In this document: piece by piece, positions 1 through 9,595 of the stretch
Layout: every line of letters starts with the position of its first letter
Numbering within the stretch: position 1 is the first letter of the stretch
Assembly (NCBI GenBank): GCA_964276095.1
Contig: CAXYDR010000003.1
Location: 1,240,001-1,304,000, forward strand
Source of the DNA: GCA-2733415 sp964276095
Lineage (GTDB): Bacteria > Bacteroidota > Bacteroidia > Flavobacteriales > Flavobacteriaceae
Length of the DNA: 64,000 bases
Direction of reading: 5' to 3'
Position numbers and translations under genes: made by a program
The notes under the pieces: model-generated
Database searches by the model: none
Told to the model about the DNA's origin: nothing
What the model saw: only the letters and a program-made list of their open reading frames with translations

Positions 1-972
1 AACAGCTCTTACAGTCATAATTTCAACATTATGTGCAATACCATTCATTCCTTTTCCGTTATTACGTTCAGCAGCAATAATTCCTGCTACGTGGGTACCG
101 TGTAAAGCTTCATCTTTATCAGGTCCCCACATTATGTTGTTACCATAGTTAGCGTCAGTAAGGTCATTAGGATTATCTTTTACAACTCCTCTAAAGTCAT
201 TAGTCATACTTAAGTGACTATTTAAACTATCTGTAAAATGATCTACAGCACCTTTAATTCTTTCAGCGAAAACTGATAATGAATCAAAACCATTTCCGTA
301 AGCCATTCCAGCAATTTGTACATTTTGTAGTAATGCTTCGTCTTCAGTTTTAATAGCTTTTACATCTTCTTTAGTATAATCTTTTTTACCAAAGTGTTTT
401 GCTAGAGCTTCATCAGCAGAAGTGATTTTTTGAAGCATTCCTTCGTATTGAGTTTTACTTCCAACTGCTTGTTGGTATTGTGCGTCGTATTCTTTTTGAG
501 CGCTTGCAATAGTTGAAGCATCTGCTAAAGATTTGTCTCTTAAAATACGTACAAATTCTAAGTTTTCATCAGCGATATCTCCTAAGAAATTCCATCCATG
601 AACATCATCAATGAATCCGTTTTTATCATCATCTTTTCCGTTATTGGCAATTTCCTTTTTGTTAGTCCACAAAACGTTTTTTAAATCTTCGTGCTCAATA
701 TCAACACCAGAATCAATAACTCCAACAACAACAGTTTTACCTTTCTTTCCTTTTAAGAATTCATATGCTTTATCAACACTCATTCCAGGGATAGTATCCT
801 TAACTAAATCTAAATGACTCCAACTGTTTAATTCAGCGTCAGTTAATTTTGACACTTTTAAAGGTGTGCTATCAATATTTGTTATTGGTGTAGAAATAAC
901 ACTTGTTGAACCACAACTTGCTAATATAAAAGCGGTTGTAGCAGATAATAATAATGGTTTAATCAATTTCAT
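1..972 (-). CDS. S8 (subtilisin-like) serine peptidase lipoprotein, 5' part only
   Basis: Runs off the left edge of the window, so 324 N-terminal residues are visible. The start at 972 is preceded by an AGGA ribosome site. A short hydrophobic signal ends in lipobox LASC (Cys21), so an exported lipoprotein is expected. The catalytic Asp lies in VIDSG (Asp88) and the catalytic His in HGTHVAGI (His294); the Ser motif is outside the window. Asp and His are about 200 residues apart, far more than in classical subtilisins, because a polar, partly helical insertion separates them. Large insertions of this kind occur in flavobacterial S8 lipoproteins. Family assignment is firm; substrate and role are unknown. 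Confidence 0.9.
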   Translation of the reverse strand, partial: MKLIKPLLLSATTAFILASCGSTSVISTPITNIDSTPLKVSKLTDAELNSWSHLDLVKDTIPGMSVDKAYEFLKGKKGKTVVVGVIDSGVDIEHEDLKNVLWTNKKEIANNGKDDDKNGFIDDVHGWNFLGDIADENLEFVRILRDKSLADASTIASAQKEYDAQYQQAVGSKTQYEGMLQKITSADEALAKHFGKKDYTKEDVKAIKTEDEALLQNVQIAGMAYGNGFDSLSVFAERIKGAVDHFTDSLNSHLSMTNDFRGVVKDNPNDLTDANYGNNIMWGPDKDEALHGTHVAGIIAAERNNGKGMNGIAHNVEIMTVRAV

Positions 973-1092
973 AAATCCTTTTTTTATTAATTTTATTTAT
1001 AAGTAGTCTATTTGATTATTAATCGTATTCGTCGTTGTTTTATGTTATTTGTTACAATATATATTCTCAAAAGTTACTATCTGTAATTACTG

Positions 1093-1956
1093 TTATGAGA
1101 ATATTTCGTTACATGTAAATCGTTCCTTTAATACAATTCCTTTTTCAGAATGTTGTACAGTAACAATCTCGTTATGCGCATCATGTTCCAAAAATAAGTA
1201 AAAATTTTCAGTAGCAGCCTTGTTTAAGAATTTAGATTTTTCGTCTAAACTTAATAATGGTCTGGTGTCGTACCCTGTTATATACGGAATTTTTAGATGT
1301 CCAAGTGTAGGCATTAAATCAGCCATAAAACAAATAGTTTTCCCGTTGTGATTTATATGCGGAATCATTTGCTTTTCTGTATGTCCGTCAATAAACAGAA
1401 CGCCAAAGTCTAATTCTGATTGAGCTACAAAGTCACCTGAAGTAGGTGTATCCATAAAGTTAAGTTGACCAGATTCTTGCATTGGTAATAGGTTCTCTTT
1501 TAAAAAAGAGGCTTTTTCTCTATTGTTAGGTTTAATAGCCCATTGCCAATGATTCTCGTTAGTCCAGAATTTTGCGTTTTTAAATGCAGGCTGATAACCA
1601 GTTTTATTTTTATTTCTCTCAATACTTCCTCCGCAATGATCAAAATGTAAATGTGTCATGAATATATCAGTAATATCATCACGGTGAAACCCGTGTTTTG
1701 CTAATGATTTGTCAATAGATAAATCACCCCATTGATGATAATAGCCAAAAAATTTATCCGATTGTTTGTCGCCCATTCCAGTATCAATCAACGTCAAACG
1801 ATTTCCGTTTTCAATTAATAAGCAACGCGCTGCAATATCTATAAGGTTGTTGTTGTCTGCGGGATTGGTTTTTTGCCAAATAGTTTTAGGTACTACACCA
1901 AACATGGCACCACCATCTAATTTAAAATTACCTGCTTCTATTGGGTATAAATTCAT
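1093..1956 (-). CDS. MBL-fold metallo-hydrolase
   Basis: 287 residues. The metallo-beta-lactamase signature HLHFDH is at residues 102-107, preceded by LIDTG (57-60 region), with later metal-ligand candidates in DGHTEKQM, FMADLMP and a C-terminal EHDAH. No signal peptide, so probably cytoplasmic. The overall arrangement resembles quorum-quenching lactonase and related hydrolases, but MBL enzymes act on many substrates and nothing here fixes one. It lies 77 bp downstream of the SulP gene on the same strand and may be read through from it, or have its own promoter. Confidence 0.85.
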   Translation of the reverse strand: MNLYPIEAGNFKLDGGAMFGVVPKTIWQKTNPADNNNLIDIAARCLLIENGNRLTLIDTGMGDKQSDKFFGYYHQWGDLSIDKSLAKHGFHRDDITDIFMTHLHFDHCGGSIERNKNKTGYQPAFKNAKFWTNENHWQWAIKPNNREKASFLKENLLPMQESGQLNFMDTPTSGDFVAQSELDFGVLFIDGHTEKQMIPHINHNGKTICFMADLMPTLGHLKIPYITGYDTRPLLSLDEKSKFLNKAATENFYLFLEHDAHNEIVTVQHSEKGIVLKERFTCNEIFS

Positions 1957-2033
1957 GGAATAGTATTTTGATTTCGTAAAATTATTGAAATTAATACAAG
2001 AAATGAATTTTTTTCAGGAAATTATTCAATGGT

Positions 2034-4268
2034 TTATATTAATTTTTTTAATTCATTGGCAAAGATTTTCATCTTTTTGATCTCATTTGTACCTGCCAAA
2101 CGTTCTTTTGTGAATATCAATAAAGCATAACCATTAGACTCAACATGAAAAGTTGGGTTTTGAAGAAACAATTGAGCTAATTCAGGCGTGATTAATTGCT
2201 GTATAGCTAAATTATCTTCCCCTTTTATGTAGAATTTTTTAGAGAACTCAGGTTCCTTTTCAATTTTAATATCTGTAAATCCTGCATAATGATAGATAAG
2301 TTCCAACAACCCTTCTCTATGGATAGAAAAAACAGGTAAAATATGATCCAGTTCGGTATAGAACATTGTTGCTCTAACTACTTCTTTTGCAATAAATTCT
2401 CCTTCATAAAATTCTACATCAAATACTTTAAAAACAGCGTCTTTTTTACCAATTTCATTATAGGTATGATTGATGGTTTTAGTTTTAAAATAGATGAAGT
2501 TTTCTAAATATTCTGTTTCGATTTTCTTCCTTACGGTATAACTATAATCTAATTCCTTAGCGATTTTTTTTATCAATTCTTGACGATTAGTAAGTACACC
2601 AGTAGACTCTAAGACTTTCTTTACAGGAAGCATTTTTCTTAGTCCGAAAGGATGCTTTGAACCTGCGTCTAAAAGATCTAAACCAATAATCTCTAAGCTA
2701 CCCCCTTTTTTTCTAAAGATTTCTTTATAATCGGCCATACTTTCCATTACGGTATGATCGACGAAATCACATAATGAAAAATCAATAATAGCTTCTTCAG
2801 TTTCCGGAATAGTATCTAGTTTTCGTTTTAACTTTGCGAAGTTTAAAAATGTACAAAAGTTTTTTACACTTACATAGTAGTTGTTTGTATCCCTTTCTTT
2901 AAACATTAACACATTCGGTTTAAGAATGTTCCTGATAAAATGTACTAAACTTTTATTAATGATTAAGTGAATTAATCCTGTTGCAAGAATCCCAGACAAA
3001 ATTCCTTCTATCAAACCAATACTAATTGTTACTATTAATGTTGTTAAGAAAATAACCCCTTGCTCTTTACCAATTTTAAATGTATCTATTATTTTTGATG
3101 GGTGTGCTAGTTTCCAACCTGTAAAAACTAAAATAGCCATTAGTGCAGGTAAAGGAATACGGGTAAGTTCTGTGCTAAATAATACAATAAATACAACTAA
3201 AAATGATGCGTGGAAAAAATTTGAAGACCTATTACTTGCACCATTATTAACGTTTACAGAACTTCGGGCAATAACTGTCACAACATTTAATCCTCCTAAA
3301 AAACCTGCAATAATATTAGCAAAACCAATTGCTTTAATATCTCTATTTACATTGGAACGTCTTTTTTCAGAGTCTAATTTATCAACCGCTTTGATGCTCA
3401 AAAGAGACTCAATACTAGCGATTAAGGTTAAACTTAATACTACTGACCAAAAACTAACTGTACCTATTTTATTAAAATTAGGCGTAGGTATATTTGCAAT
3501 AATTTCATGGGCTTTAGGGATTCCTGAAATCATGTAATCAGGGTGAATAGGGTTGGGTAGTTGTAATACCAATTCATAATAATAACTAAATCCGATTGCC
3601 AATAAAACAATCCACATTGGGGCTGGAATTAATTGTAAATATTTGTTTCTTATTTTGGCATAAAAAACCATAATAATTAAACTAATTACCCCAGAGAGCA
3701 TAGCAAACGTCAGGCTCGTATCACTATAAGAAAATGATTTTATAATGGTTTGGGGGATTTCTGTTAGATATTCTAAACTTCCATTTTTAGATATTCTATT
3801 CCCCATCATGATGTGAAATTGTTTCCCTAAAATAATTAATCCAATTGCGGCCAACATTCCTTGAATAGCTGATGAAGGGAAGTAATTGGATAGTTTTCCT
3901 AAACGTAAAAAACCAAGAATAAGCATTAATAACCCTGAGCATATTACAGCTGCTAAAACAATTAAATAACCTTCGTATAATCCTTCGTTACCAGTTAATC
4001 CACTTTGGTCAGCATATAATAATACTGCGCCAGCAACGACTCCAACTAATCCATTCCCAGGACCTGTTATAGTTACATTACTACCACCTAATACAGCTAC
4101 TAATACACCACCAACTACTGCAGTTACAATTCCTGCTATTGGGGGGACTTCTGAGGCTAAAGCTAAACCAATACCTAAGGGTAGTGCAATAAGAGATACT
4201 ACAAAACCAGCAAAAATATTTTTAGGTAATGCCGTAAAAAAGGACTTTATGTTTCTTGAGTTTGTCAA
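2034..4268 (-). CDS. SulP family anion transporter with STAS domain and C-terminal extension
   Basis: 744 residues. Residues about 15-430 hold ten or more hydrophobic segments with the SulP pattern (IAGIVTAVVGG, GPGNGLVG, and NVVTVIARSSVN in the late membrane part). A cytoplasmic STAS-like domain follows (about 440-545, with AIIDFSLCDFVDHTVM from 493). The family carries sulfate, bicarbonate or other anions; the substrate cannot be read from sequence. About 200 more residues follow the STAS domain and match no domain I recognise. The start codon overlaps the stop of the upstream universal stress protein gene by 4 bp (ATGA), so the two are translationally coupled. Confidence 0.92.
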   Translation of the reverse strand: MTNSRNIKSFFTALPKNIFAGFVVSLIALPLGIGLALASEVPPIAGIVTAVVGGVLVAVLGGSNVTITGPGNGLVGVVAGAVLLYADQSGLTGNEGLYEGYLIVLAAVICSGLLMLILGFLRLGKLSNYFPSSAIQGMLAAIGLIILGKQFHIMMGNRISKNGSLEYLTEIPQTIIKSFSYSDTSLTFAMLSGVISLIIMVFYAKIRNKYLQLIPAPMWIVLLAIGFSYYYELVLQLPNPIHPDYMISGIPKAHEIIANIPTPNFNKIGTVSFWSVVLSLTLIASIESLLSIKAVDKLDSEKRRSNVNRDIKAIGFANIIAGFLGGLNVVTVIARSSVNVNNGASNRSSNFFHASFLVVFIVLFSTELTRIPLPALMAILVFTGWKLAHPSKIIDTFKIGKEQGVIFLTTLIVTISIGLIEGILSGILATGLIHLIINKSLVHFIRNILKPNVLMFKERDTNNYYVSVKNFCTFLNFAKLKRKLDTIPETEEAIIDFSLCDFVDHTVMESMADYKEIFRKKGGSLEIIGLDLLDAGSKHPFGLRKMLPVKKVLESTGVLTNRQELIKKIAKELDYSYTVRKKIETEYLENFIYFKTKTINHTYNEIGKKDAVFKVFDVEFYEGEFIAKEVVRATMFYTELDHILPVFSIHREGLLELIYHYAGFTDIKIEKEPEFSKKFYIKGEDNLAIQQLITPELAQLFLQNPTFHVESNGYALLIFTKERLAGTNEIKKMKIFANELKKLI

Positions 4269-5107
4269 TGAATAATTAATACGTCGGTTGGTAATTCAGA
4301 TAATATATAATCAATATCTTGAGGAAATATCTTATCCCAAAAAGTTGACTTTTCTGGTTTATTCATCACTAATAAATCAGCGCGTTGAATTTTAGCATAA
4401 TGACCAATAGAATATCCTCGAGTTCCGAAAATTCCTTGTGACTTAATGGTGATATTTTCTTTTAATAAATCGTCTATTTCATTTAAAATAGTTGAAACTC
4501 TTGAAGTTTCTCGTTCTATAATTTGTTCTTGTAATAAGGTTGATTTTTCTAAAGACTTATCATCATCTACCTTTATAGTTACTTCACTTTGCGCGATTTC
4601 TTCTACAATAGTTATTTTATTAGTTCCTATAGCATTTGCGAATTCAAATGAAGCTTGTATGGTGTTGTTTGTTTTTGGGTGTTTTAAACCATTTACAACA
4701 ATATGTCTACATGCTACTCGTTCAATAGAAGGTTTAATAAATAAGAGTAGGGAGCAAGGTGCTTTTTTAGCTATTTTTTTAGCAACAGTTCCTAAATAGT
4801 ATCTCTTTGATTTCTTGCGCTTAGCAGCTCCTAAAATTAATAAGTCGGATTTATAATCTATACAAGCATTTATTATTACATCTACGGGATTACCACTTTT
4901 CCAAATAACAGTAACGTTCTCTTTAAATTCAGGAAATACATTACAATATTCAGAAATTTGTTTTTCTTTTTCATCATTTTTTTCACCTACGTGTACTAAA
5001 ATAACTTTTGCATTTAACATACTTCCCAAACGCAAAGTTTCAAAAACATTAGCTTTTAAGTTAGGGGAGAATGCAATACCAGTAAGTATAGTACCAAAAT
5101 GAGTCAT
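4265..5107 (-). CDS. universal stress protein, tandem UspA domains
   Basis: 280 residues, twice the length of a single Usp domain. The first domain (about 1-145) ends in a nucleotide-binding-like stretch, LGAAKRKKSKRYYLGTVAKK, close to the G-x2-G-x9-G pattern of ATP-binding Usps though not exact. The second half (about 150-280) has a degenerate repeat ending RADLLVMNKPEKS. No membrane segment. Its stop overlaps the start of the SulP transporter, and Usp proteins are often paired with or fused to transporters, so a role in regulating that transporter is a reasonable inference. Nothing in the sequence shows the stimulus. Confidence 0.88.
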   Translation of the reverse strand: MTHFGTILTGIAFSPNLKANVFETLRLGSMLNAKVILVHVGEKNDEKEKQISEYCNVFPEFKENVTVIWKSGNPVDVIINACIDYKSDLLILGAAKRKKSKRYYLGTVAKKIAKKAPCSLLLFIKPSIERVACRHIVVNGLKHPKTNNTIQASFEFANAIGTNKITIVEEIAQSEVTIKVDDDKSLEKSTLLQEQIIERETSRVSTILNEIDDLLKENITIKSQGIFGTRGYSIGHYAKIQRADLLVMNKPEKSTFWDKIFPQDIDYILSELPTDVLIIH

Positions 5108-5165
5108 CTGGCTAAGATATAAAAATTATTAAGTGTATAAAAGTTTGTTTAAAATCCTTTATGGG

Positions 5166-5603
5166 CTATTTTTTCTTAAAGAGAAAAGGGATATGTGTCT
5201 TGTTTGCTGAAATAACAGCTTTTAAATTTCCGTCTTCAATAGAATAGATAATCCGTTTTGGGAATTCATTCTCGGGATTTTCACAAGTAAAGCTTTTTCC
5301 TGTTAAAGAAGAAATTGGGAAAAGTGTTGGAGTTTCATTAACTCCAATCACTTTAAATACCCATTGTTCTTTTTCTTTTATAAGACGTATACTTTCTTTA
5401 AAAATCGTGTCTTTGTTTTTAAGAGTGCACCCTAAACCGATATATTCTGTGCTGGATTTTTTAGTCCAATATTCATAGGTTTTATTTCCTTCACTTTCAT
5501 TGGTACGTTCCCAGTTCCCGACTAGCCAATCAAATTGTGTTTCTTGAGGTTTATTACAAGAGCCTAATACGATAATAATTAAAAGAAAATAAAACCTATT
5601 CAT
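5166..5603 (-). CDS. DUF6265-like lipoprotein
   Basis: 145 residues. A short signal peptide ends in LGSC (Cys16), predicting a lipoprotein. The mature part begins with FDWLVGNWERT and continues as a small beta-rich domain (EYWTKKSSTEYIG), the pattern of the DUF6265 family, whose function is unknown. A single-gene unit: 58 bp separate it from the Usp gene downstream and 116 bp from the prolyl oligopeptidase gene upstream on the same strand. Family assignment is from remembered motif shape and is moderate. Confidence 0.7.
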   Translation of the reverse strand: MNRFYFLLIIIVLGSCNKPQETQFDWLVGNWERTNESEGNKTYEYWTKKSSTEYIGLGCTLKNKDTIFKESIRLIKEKEQWVFKVIGVNETPTLFPISSLTGKSFTCENPENEFPKRIIYSIEDGNLKAVISANKTHIPFLFKKK

Positions 5604-5719
5604 AATATTTATTGTGTTTTAGGTATAAAAAATAAGTGATATAAACAGTACTCGATAGAAAACTACACTCCAAAAAATTCACTCGAAATGGCGGGTTATA
5701 ATCAACCAGACTATGTCTG

Positions 5720-7864
5720 TTATTTTTCGTTTGGTAATTTATCAAATCCCATGTTATATAGAGTAAAAGCAAATAAATCTACATACTCAGAAATTTGCAT
5801 AGCAACTGGTTTACCAGCACCATGACCTGCATTTGTTTCAATTCTTATTAAAACAGGTAAATCACCTGCTTGTTTATCTTGTAATTCAGCAATAAATTTA
5901 AATGAATGTGCAGGAACTACACGATCATCATGATCTGCAGTATGTACCATTGTTGCAGGATACTTAGTTCCTGCTTTAACAGTATGCACAGGAGAGTATC
6001 CTTTTAAATAATCGAACATTTCTTTAGATTGCTCTGAAGTACCATAATCATATGCCCATCCTGCTCCAGCAGTAAACGTATGGTAACGCAACATGTCTAA
6101 AACACCAACTCCTGGTAACGCTACTTTCATTAAATCTGGACGTTGTGTCATAGTTGCACCAACTAATAAACCACCGTTTGATCTACCCAAAATAGCCATG
6201 TAATCTGGAGAAGTATATTTTTCTTTTTGTAAGTATTCAGCAGCAGCTATAAAATCATCAAATACATTTTGCTTTTTCATTTGTGTACCAGCATCATGCC
6301 ATTTTTTACCATATTCTCCACCACCTCTAAGATTAGGGACAGCATAAATACCTCCTTGTTCTAGCCAGATAGTATTAGCAATTCTAAAACTTGGTGTTAA
6401 GCTAATATTAAACCCTCCGTATCCATAAAGGATGGTTGGATTTTTACCATTCAATTCAATTCCTTTTTTATGCGTAATAATCATTGGTACTTTTGTACCA
6501 TCCTTAGAAGTATAGAATATTTGTTTAGAAACATAATCATCAGAGTTGAAATCGATTTCTGGTTTGCTGTATATTTCTGAAGTTCCTTCTTTTGGGTTAA
6601 ATTTATAAATAGTACTTGGGTTAGTATAATTGGTAAATGAGAAGTATAAATCAGTAGCTTCTTTTTTTCCTCCAAAACCTCCAACACTACCAATACCTGG
6701 TAAATCGACTTCTCTAACTAACTTTCCGTTATAATCATATTGTTTAATTTGAGAAACAGCATCTTTCATGTATTCAGCAAAGAAATAACCCGCACCAGTA
6801 CTTGGTGATAGTACGTTTTCTGTTTCTGGAATAAAATCTACCCAATTTTCTACTGTTGGTTTTTTTGCATCAGTAATTACAATTTTTTGATTTGGCGCAT
6901 TTAAATTAGTGACAATGAATAATTTATCTCCTTCATTTTCTATTACATATGCATCAGATTCAAAACCTTTTACCATTTGTATTAATGGAGCGTTAGGAAT
7001 CATTAAGTCTTGAATAAATAAATCGTTTCCAGAAGTAGAAACAGCTCCAGAGATTAATAAGTATTTATTATCTTCTGTAACAGTACCGCCTACATAGCGC
7101 CTTTTTTGATCATCTGTTCCTCCAAAAATTAATTGATCTTCTGGTTGTTTTGTTCCTAGTTTATGATAATATAATTTGTGTTGATCCGTTTTTGCAGACA
7201 ATTCACTTCCTTTAGGTTTGTCGTAACTAGAATAGTAGAATCCTTCATTCCCTTTCCAAGATAATCCTGAAAATTTCACATCAATTAAGGTATCCTCTTT
7301 AATTTCTTTGGTTTCAGCATCCATAACGATTACTTTTCGCCAATCACTTCCTCCTTCAGAAATAGAATAGGCAACAGTTTTTCCGTCTTTAGAAAAGCTT
7401 ACATTTCCTAATGAAGTAGTTCCTCCTTCAGAAAAAGTATTCGGGTCTAAGAATAGCTCATCAGTACCATCAGATTTTTTTCGATAGATTACATATTGAT
7501 TTTGAAGTCCATCATTTTTATAGTAATATTCATGTTCTCCTTTTTTAAATGGAGCACCAATTTTTTCGTAGTTCCATAAATTAGATAGTCTGTCATTTAG
7601 TGTTTTACGATATGGGATTTCATCTAAATGTGCATAAGTAACTTTGTTTTGTTCTGAAACCCAATCCTCTGTTTCAGGGCTCCTATCGTCTTCTAGCCAT
7701 CGGTAAGGATCATTTACTTTAGTATCGAAATACGTATCTACAACTTCACCTTTAGAAGTTTCTGGATATGTTATTTTCATTGTTTCAGTGTCGTTTTTTG
7801 TATCTGTTTTACAAGCAGTTATTAGTGCAATAGTAAAAAGAGAGAGAACTATTTTTCTAGTCAT
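5720..7864 (-). CDS. prolyl oligopeptidase (S9A), lipoprotein
   Basis: 714 residues from the chosen start. An alternative upstream GTG/ATG-type start 39 bp earlier would lie against the terminator hairpin at 7904-7943, and the start at 7864 places a clean signal peptide with lipobox ITAC at the N-terminus. A seven-bladed propeller region (about 80-430) is followed by the alpha/beta-hydrolase domain: GRSNGG with Ser about 562, Asp in ADHDDRVV (about 646), His in NAGHGAG (about 681). Cleaves proline-containing peptides, probably in the periplasm or at the envelope. Monocistronic between the terminator and a 116-bp gap. Confidence 0.93.
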   Translation of the reverse strand: MTRKIVLSLFTIALITACKTDTKNDTETMKITYPETSKGEVVDTYFDTKVNDPYRWLEDDRSPETEDWVSEQNKVTYAHLDEIPYRKTLNDRLSNLWNYEKIGAPFKKGEHEYYYKNDGLQNQYVIYRKKSDGTDELFLDPNTFSEGGTTSLGNVSFSKDGKTVAYSISEGGSDWRKVIVMDAETKEIKEDTLIDVKFSGLSWKGNEGFYYSSYDKPKGSELSAKTDQHKLYYHKLGTKQPEDQLIFGGTDDQKRRYVGGTVTEDNKYLLISGAVSTSGNDLFIQDLMIPNAPLIQMVKGFESDAYVIENEGDKLFIVTNLNAPNQKIVITDAKKPTVENWVDFIPETENVLSPSTGAGYFFAEYMKDAVSQIKQYDYNGKLVREVDLPGIGSVGGFGGKKEATDLYFSFTNYTNPSTIYKFNPKEGTSEIYSKPEIDFNSDDYVSKQIFYTSKDGTKVPMIITHKKGIELNGKNPTILYGYGGFNISLTPSFRIANTIWLEQGGIYAVPNLRGGGEYGKKWHDAGTQMKKQNVFDDFIAAAEYLQKEKYTSPDYMAILGRSNGGLLVGATMTQRPDLMKVALPGVGVLDMLRYHTFTAGAGWAYDYGTSEQSKEMFDYLKGYSPVHTVKAGTKYPATMVHTADHDDRVVPAHSFKFIAELQDKQAGDLPVLIRIETNAGHGAGKPVAMQISEYVDLFAFTLYNMGFDKLPNEK

Positions 7865-7903
7865 GATTATTATTTTATATGATAGGCTACCAAATCTAAG
7901 CAT

Positions 7904-7943
7904 AAAAAAAATACTCTTATTAATTTAATAAGAGTATTTTTTT
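7904..7943. terminator. bidirectional-looking intrinsic terminator
   Basis: A perfect 12-bp stem (7911-7922 with 7926-7937) around a 3-nt loop, flanked by seven A on the left and T on the right. On the minus strand it ends the DoxX-like gene (stop at 7959). Its symmetry would allow function in both directions. Confidence 0.85.
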
Positions 7944-7958
7944 ACCAGTAGAAATTAC

Positions 7959-8315
7959 TTATCTAAATAAGTTTCTGAACTTATTTTTGTTTTCTATCAA
8001 GTTTAGGAGTGTTAACAATCCAACTAAACCAATTGGACTTAAAATATCATTTGGGTTGTTTTTTAGGAGGTAGGAAAAAACCTGGATGGCAAAAAAGGCT
8101 AAGATGATTAAGGCTAAAGGCATAGCTTTATTAAATAGTATTGCTGTCCCCGAAACAAGGAACAAACTACCGTAAAATAAATCAATCGAATTTAAGCCGA
8201 ATAATTCACTAGAAAAATAAAAAAGATTAGAAAAATGTACAAATTGATTTGCACCTAAAATTACTAGAATTGCCCCTAATAAAAACCGAATAATTAGTGT
8301 ATAATTTGACCCCAT
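7959..8315 (-). CDS. small DoxX-like membrane protein
   Basis: 118 residues with about four hydrophobic segments (near 8-25, 43-60, 65-85 and 92-108) and a basic C-terminus (NKNKFRNLFR). The topology and the opening RFLLGAILVILGANQFVHF resemble the DoxX/DoxD-like family of four-helix membrane proteins, whose members are mostly uncharacterised. It is followed by a strong terminator and preceded by an AT-rich 125-bp gap, so it is probably transcribed alone or by read-through from asd. Function unknown. Confidence 0.7.
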   Translation of the reverse strand: MGSNYTLIIRFLLGAILVILGANQFVHFSNLFYFSSELFGLNSIDLFYGSLFLVSGTAILFNKAMPLALIILAFFAIQVFSYLLKNNPNDILSPIGLVGLLTLLNLIENKNKFRNLFR

Positions 8316-8383
8316 AATAAAACAATAATAAATAGTTAATTAATTGAATTACAGAGTTTAAGTTAACTACAAGTTAGAATTAA

Positions 8384-8459
8384 TTAATCGAATAAAAAAC
8401 ATTATCCGATTAATTGATTTATTTATTCGATTAACAGTAATTAAACTAATTTACTGTTA
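8384..8459. repeat. nested AT-rich inverted repeats downstream of asd
   Basis: A 13-bp perfect inverted repeat (8384-8396 with 8422-8434, 25-nt spacer) lies beside a 9-bp one (8432-8440 with 8451-8459) that covers the asd stop codon. There is no GC-rich stem, so these could be a weak terminator, a protein-binding site or simple AT-rich sequence. Confidence 0.5.
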
Positions 8460-9430
8460 ATTAGGTGCTCTGCTATTTGGATAGTGTTGGTGGCGGCTCC
8501 TTTACGAAGGTTATCACTAACTATCCATAGGTTTAGTGTATTTGCTTGTGAACCATCACGGCGAATTCTACCTACAAAAACATCATCCTTCCCTTTTGCG
8601 TAAATAGGCATTGGGTAAGTATTTGTTTCTGGATTGTCCTGTAAAGTTATTCCTGGTGTGTTTTCTAATAAGTTACGCACCTCAGTTAGTTCAAAATCAT
8701 TTTCAAACTGTACATTCACAGCCTCACTATGTCCTCCAGAAGTTGGTATCCTTACAGCAGTAGCTGTAACTGCAATACTTTTATCACCTAGTATTTTTTG
8801 CGTTTCACGCACTAATTTCATCTCTTCCTTAGTGTACCCGTTTTCTTCAAATACATCACAATGAGGTAGTGCATTTTGGTGAATAGGGTGTGGATAAGCC
8901 ATCTCCCCCTCAATACCTGCAAGTTCATTTTCAAGTTGTTTGATTGCTTTTACCCCAGTACCAGAAATAGATTGATAGGTAGAAACTACAACCCTTTTAA
9001 TTTGATACTTTTTATGTAATGGTGCCAATGCCAAAACCATTTGAATTGTAGAACAGTTTGGATTAGCAATAATTTTATCTTCTTTAGTAAGTAGATGTGC
9101 GTTTATTTCTGGCACTACTAATTTTTTGGTTAAATCCATTCTCCAAGCTGAAGAATTGTCAATTACTGTTGTTCCTACTGCTGCAAATTTTGGAGCCCAT
9201 TCCTCAGAGGTACTTCCTCCTGCTGAAAATAAAGCGATGTCTGGTTTTGCTGCTACAGCTGTTTCTAAATCAACAACCTTGTAGTTTTTACCTTGATAAT
9301 TAATCTCTTTACCTACGGATCTTTTTGAGGCAACTGGAATTAATTCTGTAATTGGAAAATTACGTTCGTCTAAAACTTCTAACATAATGTTTCCTACCAT
9401 TCCTGTTACGCCAACTACTGCTACTCTCAT
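8441..9430 (-). CDS. asd: aspartate-semialdehyde dehydrogenase
   Basis: 329 residues, the normal bacterial length. NADP-binding GVTGMVG is at residues 7-13, the catalytic Cys126 lies in NPNCST, and the active-site His is about 234 in SGGH. It reduces aspartyl phosphate to aspartate semialdehyde, the branch point to lysine/diaminopimelate, threonine and methionine. It has its own promoter (9461-9493) and is separated from mscL by that gene's terminator. Identification is firm. Confidence 0.97.
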   Translation of the reverse strand: MRVAVVGVTGMVGNIMLEVLDERNFPITELIPVASKRSVGKEINYQGKNYKVVDLETAVAAKPDIALFSAGGSTSEEWAPKFAAVGTTVIDNSSAWRMDLTKKLVVPEINAHLLTKEDKIIANPNCSTIQMVLALAPLHKKYQIKRVVVSTYQSISGTGVKAIKQLENELAGIEGEMAYPHPIHQNALPHCDVFEENGYTKEEMKLVRETQKILGDKSIAVTATAVRIPTSGGHSEAVNVQFENDFELTEVRNLLENTPGITLQDNPETNTYPMPIYAKGKDDVFVGRIRRDGSQANTLNLWIVSDNLRKGAATNTIQIAEHLINSKLV

Positions 9431-9460
9431 TTTGGGTGTTCTTTTATAAATTATATGCTA

Positions 9461-9493
9461 CAAAAATAAGTATTTATCCAATGTGATATTCAA
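9461..9493 (-). promoter_or_regulatory. Bacteroidota-type promoter of asd
   Basis: On the minus strand TATTTTTG (9461-9468) matches the -7 consensus TAnnTTTG, with TTG (9491-9493) 22 nt upstream. The predicted transcript starts about 25 nt before the asd ATG. Confidence 0.65.
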
Positions 9494-9551
9494 TTATTTT
9501 CTCATATAAAAGTAATATCACAAAATGTTATGAAAAATAATGAAATATAAA

Positions 9552-9575
9552 AAAGCCGCTTCGAAGAGCGGCTTT
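9552..9575 (-). terminator. intrinsic terminator of mscL
   Basis: A 9-bp stem containing GCCGCT/AGCGGC with a 6-nt loop, followed on the minus strand by a T-run. It lies 20 bp after the mscL stop. Confidence 0.85.
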
Positions 9576-9595
9576 AAGAAATATGTAATTGAAAT

